The notes below the pieces were generated by a model. It was not told where the DNA came from. It was given only the letters and a program-made list of their open reading frames with translations, and searched no databases. Both the position numbers and the translations under genes were made by a program. A DNA stretch of 9,519 nucleotides from an uncultured Verrucomicrobiota bacterium (GTDB taxonomy: Bacteria > Verrucomicrobiota > Verrucomicrobiia > Limisphaerales > SXTU01). The stretch is taken from assembly GCA_903863315.1 (NCBI GenBank), contig CAIPBN010000020.1, positions 1-9,519 on the forward strand, read 5' to 3'. Positions within the stretch are counted from its first letter, which is position 1, and the number at the start of each line of letters is the position of its first letter. Positions 1 through 5,260 of this stretch are shown one piece after another.

Positions 1-52
1 CATAGGCAAGGTTAGAGAAATGGAACGGGCTGAGGCGACATCAACCCGGCGG
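1..52. other. Noncoding end of window, downstream of the last gene
   Basis: This is the 3' flank of the 592-residue gene. On the minus strand an ATG falls at 1-3, 49 bases past the stop, and could start another gene to the left, but no coding sequence is visible to test it. The other minus-strand ATG (39-41) meets a stop after nine codons. No hairpin with a T-run is seen, so there is no sign that transcription ends here. Confidence 0.4.
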
Positions 53-1831
53 TCACACCGGCAGGCCCAGTTTGCGCCGGCCCTCGTCGGTCAGGCAATT
101 GGAACTCCAGCCTGGTGCCCAAGTGTGCTCCACGCGCACATGCTTCACGCCGGGCACCTGCAGAAGACGTTTTTGGATGGGCATGGAGTTGCCGCCGGAA
201 CCGAAGGCAAAGTAGCCGAACCGCGGCCGGCCGCGATGCGGCATGGTCATGAGCACATGAACCGTCTCACCGCGCACGCGCAGGTCGAGCACCAAGCCCA
301 GATCCACAAGGCTGATCCCGGCGTTGTAGAGCTGCTCGTCTTTGCAGTCTTGCAGCGCTTCCCAGAGCGCGGCCTTCGAGATTGGACTGTCACCTGCCTC
401 GCCTTGCCGGGCCAGACGTCCGGGTTGGGCAGGCGCGGCGGCGCCCGGAGGCAGTTCGCCGGCGGAGGGTTGCAGCGGGTTGACCAGCCGGTGCCGCAGC
501 TCCTCCAGCAGCCGGGGGCCTTCGGTGGCGGTGAAGGGCAGCGCGGCGTAGGCGTTCTTCTGGTGCAGCACCGCACCCGCCGGAACCTGCTTCACGGGCA
601 GTGGATAGCGGCTCCAGAGCTGCCCGTGTGAACGGTAGAACAGCGAGGGCGAACCATTGTGCTTCAACTCGGGCAAGCCGTCAGCGCGGTGTTCGAGAAA
701 CAGCGCGATGAAGGAGTCCCGGCTTTGCGGGTTCGCAAAGCCAACCGCCCACAGATTGTCCCGCTGTGCGGCATCCACATTGCCGGTGCGCAGTTTGCCG
801 TCGGGCCCCATCCACAGAATCTCCGTGAAGCAGTTGCCGGAGAAGACCCACTCATCGTCGCGCAGCGCGGGGGCCTCGAATTCCTTGACCGCGTGCATGG
901 TGCCGGATTTATGGAACCACGGCAGGCCCGCGTAGAAGCGGTATTCCACATCCACATGCACGCGGCTGGGCGAGAAAACGGGATGCACCGGCGAATGCGG
1001 AAAGCCCCAGCGACGGATGATCGTCGCCAGCGGACCGCGCACCACTTCGTAGTCTGGACAGGTCTCCCACAGCGTGACGCGGAATTTCTGAAAGTGGCCG
1101 GACGCCGCGTAGTCGTGCGCCCAGTCGATGCCCGGCGGCTCGCCGTGCCCTTCCCCACCGGCGAACAGCTCCAGCCCATGGTCGCGCTTGATGCTCATGC
1201 GTTCGAGCTGGCCCATCTGCCGTGAGAGCGACGCCTTGTAATAGTCGTTCTCGATGTCCAGCCCGAAGCCCTCGCCGCGCGTCTCCAAATCACTCGGATA
1301 AGCCGGCAGCTCCGCGTCCGGATTGCCGTAGAAAACCAGATACGTCTGCCGTTGGTGCATCGTGCCGCCCGCCATGAACAGCACTTTGGCCATGCGCTCC
1401 GTCCCTCGTCGCACTTCGCCGTGAACCTGGCAAGGCACCTCGCGCAGCACGCCGTCGGCAATGCGCGCGACGCGGATTTCCCGTGCGAGCGAAGCGACCG
1501 CCGCCGCAGGAAAACTCAGGAGCAGCTCGACTGGCTCCGGCGGACGCTCCAAGCCGAGCGGCTCGTCGAGGTGGACGATCTTGAAAGATTTCCAACCAAG
1601 CGCCCAGTTCCGCCAAGCAGGAGGCAGCGAAGCAACAGTTCCGAAACGAGCGGCCGGCATCAGCGGCTTGCCGGGACTCTCCTCCTCGTGCTGCGCCTGA
1701 ATTGCCGTGTCGCGCAGCGAGTGGGTCAGCGCCCGCGCGAGCCGGAAATCCTTCTTCTTCCACGCGGCTTCAAGCAGGCGGAGCTTCTCCTCGAAGGAGT
1801 CGGTGCGGTGGGCGTAGGTGGTTTCGGTCAT
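53..1831 (-). CDS. Cytosolic fusion: beta-rich carbohydrate-protein-like region plus C-terminal MIP18/DUF59-type domain
   Basis: A 592-residue protein with no signal peptide or membrane helix. Residues 1-50 look helical and charged. About 70-175 resembles the DUF2341-like beta domains of carbohydrate-active proteins, ending in TYLVFYGNPDA (163-173). About 188-450 begins GFGLDIENDYYKASLSRQMG and looks like a galactose-mutarotase or GH38-C type beta sandwich; this is my weakest assignment. A Pro/Ala/Gly-rich linker (about 452-486) leads to a domain at 487-592 matching the MIP18/DUF59 pattern: LVDLGLVLDLRV, VHVLMTMP, a short insert, LLQVPGVKHVRVEHTWAPGW and a closing CLTDEGRRKLGL. MIP18 and SufT relatives help mature iron-sulfur proteins, but the Cys normally found after the TLT/TMP strand is missing: MPHRGRPRFGYFAFG stands there. 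The only Cys near the end is C579. Iron-sulfur work is therefore doubtful, and the domain may be a recognition module. Overlap with the membrane protein gene suggests a joint role. Confidence 0.88.
   Translation of the reverse strand: MTETTYAHRTDSFEEKLRLLEAAWKKKDFRLARALTHSLRDTAIQAQHEEESPGKPLMPAARFGTVASLPPAWRNWALGWKSFKIVHLDEPLGLERPPEPVELLLSFPAAAVASLAREIRVARIADGVLREVPCQVHGEVRRGTERMAKVLFMAGGTMHQRQTYLVFYGNPDAELPAYPSDLETRGEGFGLDIENDYYKASLSRQMGQLERMSIKRDHGLELFAGGEGHGEPPGIDWAHDYAASGHFQKFRVTLWETCPDYEVVRGPLATIIRRWGFPHSPVHPVFSPSRVHVDVEYRFYAGLPWFHKSGTMHAVKEFEAPALRDDEWVFSGNCFTEILWMGPDGKLRTGNVDAAQRDNLWAVGFANPQSRDSFIALFLEHRADGLPELKHNGSPSLFYRSHGQLWSRYPLPVKQVPAGAVLHQKNAYAALPFTATEGPRLLEELRHRLVNPLQPSAGELPPGAAAPAQPGRLARQGEAGDSPISKAALWEALQDCKDEQLYNAGISLVDLGLVLDLRVRGETVHVLMTMPHRGRPRFGYFAFGSGGNSMPIQKRLLQVPGVKHVRVEHTWAPGWSSNCLTDEGRRKLGLPV
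56..373 (-). other. MIP18/DUF59-type domain lacking the usual cysteine
   Basis: Residues 487-592 of the fusion protein. The family's alpha-beta order is visible: helix LWEALQDCKDEQLYNAG, strand with LVDLGLV, strand VHVLMTMP, helix MPIQKRLLQV, strand VKHVRVEHTW, then APGW and the EGRRKLGL tail. A Gly/Arg/Phe-rich insert replaces the usual Cys-Pro turn. Confidence 0.75.
1828..1831 (-). other. ATGA stop/start overlap (translational coupling)
   Basis: The minus strand reads ATGA here: the ATG (1829-1831) starts the 592-residue protein and the TGA (1828-1830) ends the 144-residue membrane protein. No Shine-Dalgarno sequence precedes the ATG, so re-initiation by ribosomes finishing the upstream gene is the simplest mode of translation. 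Confidence 0.8.
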
Positions 1832-2262
1832 GGGGATGACTTTGTGTAGGTGCCAGTCGATGAGGAAACGCCCGCCGCTTTAGGTTGGAACGCCCGCATA
1901 AGCCGGGGAAAGAGCCAGGTGACACAGACGACAAGCCAAAGAACTGAGATTACCAACAGCAGTCGAGCATGCATTTCAAAAAAGCCCCATTGCCGGAGCA
2001 CAACCCACTTGTCATCACCCACCGCGCCGGGAGGAGCCGTAAGCGGCCACTGAACCAACAGAACCGGACCGAAACGCTGTTCGGCCAGCGTCAACGGTGT
2101 GTCATCTGGACTACTCAAACCATCCGACTCACCGAACACCGGCACGAGCGCCCAGCACACTACCAACCACAGCCCATAAGAGAGAACCGCGACCGCCACT
2201 GACGCCCGCAGCCAAGGCGGCTTGAACCATCGAACAACGTCTTTGGGCGAACCTCGTTCCAT
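1828..2262 (-). CDS. Small two-helix membrane protein, unknown function
   Basis: A 144-residue protein that I do not recognise. Two hydrophobic helices are clear: about 18-42 (LRASVAVAVLSYGLWLVVCW) and about 98-120 (MHARLLLVISVLWLVVCVTW). They are joined by a loop of about 55 residues with acidic and Trp-containing segments. The first 17 residues are basic, as are the residues just after helix 2 (PRLMRAF), which puts both ends in the cytoplasm and the loop outside. The hexapeptide LWLVVC occurs in both helices. The tail (about 125-144) is Ser/Thr/Lys-rich and probably disordered. The ATG at 2260-2262 has no Shine-Dalgarno. Its TGA overlaps the ATG of the next gene, so translation of the two is probably coupled and the products may act together. 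GC is lower than in neighbouring genes. It is very likely a real gene, because of the coherent topology and the stop/start overlap. Confidence 0.8.
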   Translation of the reverse strand: MERGSPKDVVRWFKPPWLRASVAVAVLSYGLWLVVCWALVPVFGESDGLSSPDDTPLTLAEQRFGPVLLVQWPLTAPPGAVGDDKWVVLRQWGFFEMHARLLLVISVLWLVVCVTWLFPRLMRAFQPKAAGVSSSTGTYTKSSP

Positions 2263-2363
2263 GGCTCTACGGCTGCGTGTCAGGAACTTGGGAAATAAAG
2301 CCTACATCCGATGCGAACTCGGAATTCTGCTCGCGCTAGGATCTAGCTGTCTGAAAAGTCGGC
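2263..2363. other. 101-base intergenic gap separating the export cassette from the two-gene unit
   Basis: This is the longest noncoding interval in the window. It contains a 5-base inverted repeat (GCTAG at 2335-2339, CTAGC at 2343-2347, loop of 3), 17 bases beyond the DUF1501 copy A stop. The stem is too short, and no T-run follows on the minus strand, so it is not a convincing terminator. I found no good -35/-10 pair on the minus strand. The two downstream genes could have their own promoter here or be read through from upstream. Confidence 0.5.
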
Positions 2364-3788
2364 TCAACTGAACAACTCAGTGATCGGCGCACCGCCGTTG
2401 ACGATGTGCGTGGGGCGGCCGGTGAGGTCGTTGATTGTCGTGTTTTCCCAGTCGATGCCGAGGTGGTGGTAGAGCGTGGCGAGGAAGTCGCCGGGGCTGC
2501 ACGGGCGCTCGGCGGGGTCTTCGCCGCGCTTGTCGCTCGCGCCGATGATGCCGCCGCCGGGGATGCCGCCGCCGGACCAGAGGTTGGTGAAGACACGCGG
2601 CCAGTGATCGCGGCCCGGCTGGAGCGTGCCCGCCACGCCGCTCGCGGGATGCGCGCCGGTGCTGCGGTCGTAGCTGATCTTTGGCGTGCGGCCAAACTCG
2701 CCGGTGACGACCACCATCACGCGCTTGGCGAGGCCGCGCGCGTGGATGTCCTCGATGAGCGCGGTCACGGCCTGGTCGTAGGCCCAGCAGCGGTAGCGCA
2801 GGCCGTTGAAGACGTGGGCGTTCACTGCGTGGTCATCCCAGTTGTTGCCGGCGGTGCCGCAGATGGGGCCGTCCAGATTGCTATGGATGATTTCGACACC
2901 CGACTCCACGAGCCGACGCGCGAGGAGAAGCTGCTGGCCCCAACGGTGGCGGCCGTAGCGGTCGCGGGTGCGGGCGTCTTCCTTGCCGAGGTCGAAGGCG
3001 TCGCGGGTCTTGGGATTCGTGAGCAGAGTAACGGCCTGCGACTCGAACTGGTCGAGCGCGCCGAGTTCGCCTTCCTTGTCGAAGGACCGCTCCAGCGTGT
3101 CGAGGTTCTGCCGGAGCGCCGTGCGGTCGCTGAGGCGGCGGGCTTCGGTGGCGCTGGTCTGGCCGATGTTGGGCACCTGGAAGTTCGGCCGGCTCGGGTC
3201 GTCGGAGATTGTGAAGGGCGAGTAGGCATTGCCCAAGTAGGCCGGCCCGGCGTAGCCGCCTTCGATGGAGTTGATGGCGACGTAATTGGGCAACGGGCTG
3301 GTGCGGCCGGCCTGCTTGGAGCGGAGGTAGTTCGCCACGCACATCCAATCGGGATACTTGGGCGCGGGTTTGTCGCGCTCGTCCGGGTCGCCGGAAAGCA
3401 TCCGCAAATGGCCGGCGGGATGGCCGCCCGCCCGGTGGGTCATCGAGCGGATGAGCGTGAACTTGTCGGCCATCTTCGCGTGGAGCGGGAGCAGCTCCGT
3501 GATGTTCATCCCGGGCACGTTCGTGGGGATGACGTTGAAGGGGCCGCGATAATCGGTGCTCGCGTCGGGCTTGGGGTCGTAGGTGTCAATGTGCGACAGG
3601 CCGCCGATGAGCCAGACCATGATGACGGCGGTCTTCTCCTTCTGCGGCTTGCCGGCGTTCTCCGCGCGCAGGCGCAGCAGCCCCGGCAAGCTCAACGTGG
3701 CAAAACCGGTGAGACCGATGTTCATGAACCCGCGCCGGCTCACGGGGCCGGGGCAACGCACTACAGAGGATGGTTTTGACGAAGTCAT
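2364..3788 (-). CDS. DUF1501 protein, copy A (Tat-exported)
   Basis: A 474-residue paralogue of the preceding gene. The frame stays open upstream to 4403, but that part is an out-of-frame shadow of copy B. The ATG at 3786-3788 is right because the product then aligns end to end with copy B (473 residues) and begins with a proper Tat signal: SRRGFM (17-22) followed by IGLTGFATLSLPGLL. Motifs: GGLSHIDTYDPKPD (62-75), GGHPAG (121-126), DRYGRHRWGQQLLLARRLVE (276-295), WDDH (317-320), TGEFGRTPK (362-370), GRDHWP (392-397), GASDKRGE (416-423). It has Leu64 where copy B has Cys. It lies 38 bases after copy B, with no Shine-Dalgarno and no terminator-like hairpin between them, so cotranscription is likely. 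Keeping two intact, diverged copies suggests different substrates or a hetero-oligomer; that is inference. Confidence 0.95.
   Translation of the reverse strand: MTSSKPSSVVRCPGPVSRRGFMNIGLTGFATLSLPGLLRLRAENAGKPQKEKTAVIMVWLIGGLSHIDTYDPKPDASTDYRGPFNVIPTNVPGMNITELLPLHAKMADKFTLIRSMTHRAGGHPAGHLRMLSGDPDERDKPAPKYPDWMCVANYLRSKQAGRTSPLPNYVAINSIEGGYAGPAYLGNAYSPFTISDDPSRPNFQVPNIGQTSATEARRLSDRTALRQNLDTLERSFDKEGELGALDQFESQAVTLLTNPKTRDAFDLGKEDARTRDRYGRHRWGQQLLLARRLVESGVEIIHSNLDGPICGTAGNNWDDHAVNAHVFNGLRYRCWAYDQAVTALIEDIHARGLAKRVMVVVTGEFGRTPKISYDRSTGAHPASGVAGTLQPGRDHWPRVFTNLWSGGGIPGGGIIGASDKRGEDPAERPCSPGDFLATLYHHLGIDWENTTINDLTGRPTHIVNGGAPITELFS
2654..2678. repeat. 25-base direct repeat, unit 1 (in DUF1501 copy A)
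   Basis: Identical to 4117-4141. Both units encode the same part of the conserved SYDRSTG segment of DUF1501, in the same frame. It is a residue of the tandem duplication held by coding constraint, not a mobile-element or attachment site. The two units are 1,463 bases apart, so recombination between them would delete about one gene length and leave a hybrid gene. Confidence 0.85.
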
Positions 3789-3826
3789 GATTTTGTTCGG
3801 CTGACGCTTGATGAAGAGACGGTGAA

Positions 3827-5248
3827 CTAGCCGGTTAATTCGGTGATGGGGCTGCCGCCGCTCACAATGTGCGTGGGCCGCCCGCTGAAGTCCTTGATCG
3901 TGGCGTTCTGCCAGTCGAGGCCAAGGTGGTGGTAAATGGTCGCGAGGAAATCCGCCGGCAGGCAGGGCCGCTCGACGACTTCCTCGCCGCGCTTGTCCGA
4001 CGCCCCGACCAGCCCGCCCATCTTGAAGCCACCGCCCGCCCAGAGGTTCGTGAAGGCCTGCGGCCAGTGGTCGCGCCCCGGCTGCAAGGTGCCGGCGGGA
4101 CCGCTGCCATCGCCGCCGCCGGTGCTGCGGTCGTAGCTGATTTTCGGCGTCCGCCCGAACTCGCCCGTGACCACCACGAGCACGCGCTGGTCGAGGCCGC
4201 GCGCGTAAATGTCCTCGATGAGCGCGGAGACCGCCTGGTCGTAGTTGCCCATGCGGAAGCGCAGCGCGTCGAAGATGTGATGGTCCACCGCGTGGTCGTC
4301 CCAGACGCCCGTGCGGCCACAGAGCGGGCCGCTCAACTGGCTCGTGACGATTTCCACCCCGGCCTCCACGAGCCGGCGCGCGAGCAGCAACTGCTGGCCC
4401 CAACGGTTGCGCCCGTAACGATCGCGCGTGCGGTCGTCCTCCTTGCTCAAGTCAAACGCGTCGCGCGTCTGCGAGTGGGTGAGCAGCGTCAGGGCTTGGG
4501 CCTCGAACTGGTCCAGTGCACCCAGCTCGCCCTCCTTGTCGAAGGCGCGCTCCAGCGTGTCGAGGCTCTGGCGCAACGCCGCGCGGTCGCCCAGCCGGCG
4601 CGACTCCGCCGGGCCACTCAGTCCGAGGTTCGGCACCGCGAAGCGCGGCTGGCTCGGGTCATCCTGCACGGCGAAGGTCGAATAGGCATCGCCGAGATAA
4701 GCCGGGCCGTTGTATTCGAGCGGCGCGTTCACGCCGATGTAGTTGGGCAGCGGGTTCGTCCGCCCGCCTTGCTTCGCGCGCAGGTAGTGGGCGACGGACA
4801 TCCAATCGGGCAGGCGCGGCTTGGGTTTGTCCCGCGTGTCGAGGTCGCCGGAGAGCAACTGCATTGAGCCGGCGGGATGGCCGCCCGCCGTCTGCTTCAT
4901 GCCGCGGACGAGGGTGAACTTGTCGGCGAGCTTCGCCTGCATCGGCAGCAACTCCGTGAGCCGCGTGCCTGGGACGTTCGTGGCGATGGTGCGGAACGGA
5001 CCGCGATACTCGCTGGGGGCGTCGGGCTTAGGGTCGTAGGTGTCGAGGTGCGAGCAACCGCCCGGCTTCCAGACCATGATGACGGCGGTTTTGGGCTGGC
5101 CGGGCTTGGGTGCCGCCGCTGCCCGCAAGCGGAACAGCCCCGGCAAACTCAGACTCGCGAAGCCCGCCAACCCGACGCGCATGAACTCCCGCCGGGCGAA
5201 CGGCCCTGGGCAACGCGCGGAGGCGGGCGATGCGTGCGGAGGCGACAT
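3827..5248 (-). CDS. DUF1501 protein, copy B (Tat-exported)
   Basis: A 473-residue DUF1501 protein; the family belongs to the alkaline phosphatase/sulfatase-like clan, and its substrate is unknown. The N-terminus carries a twin-arginine motif, ARREFM (18-23), then a weakly hydrophobic stretch (VGLAGFASLSLPGLF), so folded export is likely. Family motifs in order: GGCSHLDTYDPKPD (63-76), GGHPAG (122-127), DRYGRNRWGQQLLLARRLVE (276-295), WDDH (316-319), TGEFGRTPK (361-369), GRDHWP (391-396) and GASDKRGE (415-422). His and Asp residues in these motifs are plausible metal ligands by analogy with the clan. Where copy A has Leu after GG, this copy has Cys65. The start follows the upstream stop by 12 bases with no Shine-Dalgarno. 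It is a close paralogue of the next gene, about two-thirds identical by eye over the full length. Confidence 0.95.
   Translation of the reverse strand: MSPPHASPASARCPGPFARREFMRVGLAGFASLSLPGLFRLRAAAAPKPGQPKTAVIMVWKPGGCSHLDTYDPKPDAPSEYRGPFRTIATNVPGTRLTELLPMQAKLADKFTLVRGMKQTAGGHPAGSMQLLSGDLDTRDKPKPRLPDWMSVAHYLRAKQGGRTNPLPNYIGVNAPLEYNGPAYLGDAYSTFAVQDDPSQPRFAVPNLGLSGPAESRRLGDRAALRQSLDTLERAFDKEGELGALDQFEAQALTLLTHSQTRDAFDLSKEDDRTRDRYGRNRWGQQLLLARRLVEAGVEIVTSQLSGPLCGRTGVWDDHAVDHHIFDALRFRMGNYDQAVSALIEDIYARGLDQRVLVVVTGEFGRTPKISYDRSTGGGDGSGPAGTLQPGRDHWPQAFTNLWAGGGFKMGGLVGASDKRGEEVVERPCLPADFLATIYHHLGLDWQNATIKDFSGRPTHIVSGGSPITELTG
4117..4141. repeat. 25-base direct repeat, unit 2 (in DUF1501 copy B)
   Basis: Identical to 2654-2678. 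The surrounding bases match at roughly four positions in five by eye, but this is the longest exact match I found between the copies. Confidence 0.85.
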
Positions 5249-5260
5249 GGGCGGAGGCTG

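Noticed and set aside
2335..2347. GCTAG-GAT-CTAGC inverted repeat as a terminator
   Set aside because: The stem is only 5 base pairs and no T-run follows in the direction of transcription.
2406..3779. 457-codon plus-strand frame opposite DUF1501 copy A
   Set aside because: It mirrors copy A almost end to end and is low-complexity (Val/Ala/Gly/Arg). A similar shadow lies opposite copy B (3869-4867), which shows it derives from the DUF1501 codons rather than from a gene.
2654..4141. 25-base direct repeats as attachment sites or mobile element ends
   Set aside because: Both units sit at the same codons of paralogous genes, with no integrase, transposase or terminal inverted repeats nearby; gene duplication explains them.
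3789..4403. N-terminal extension of DUF1501 copy A by 205 codons
   Set aside because: It overlaps copy B out of frame, has arginine-rich nonsense composition, and would bury the Tat signal that starts at 3788.
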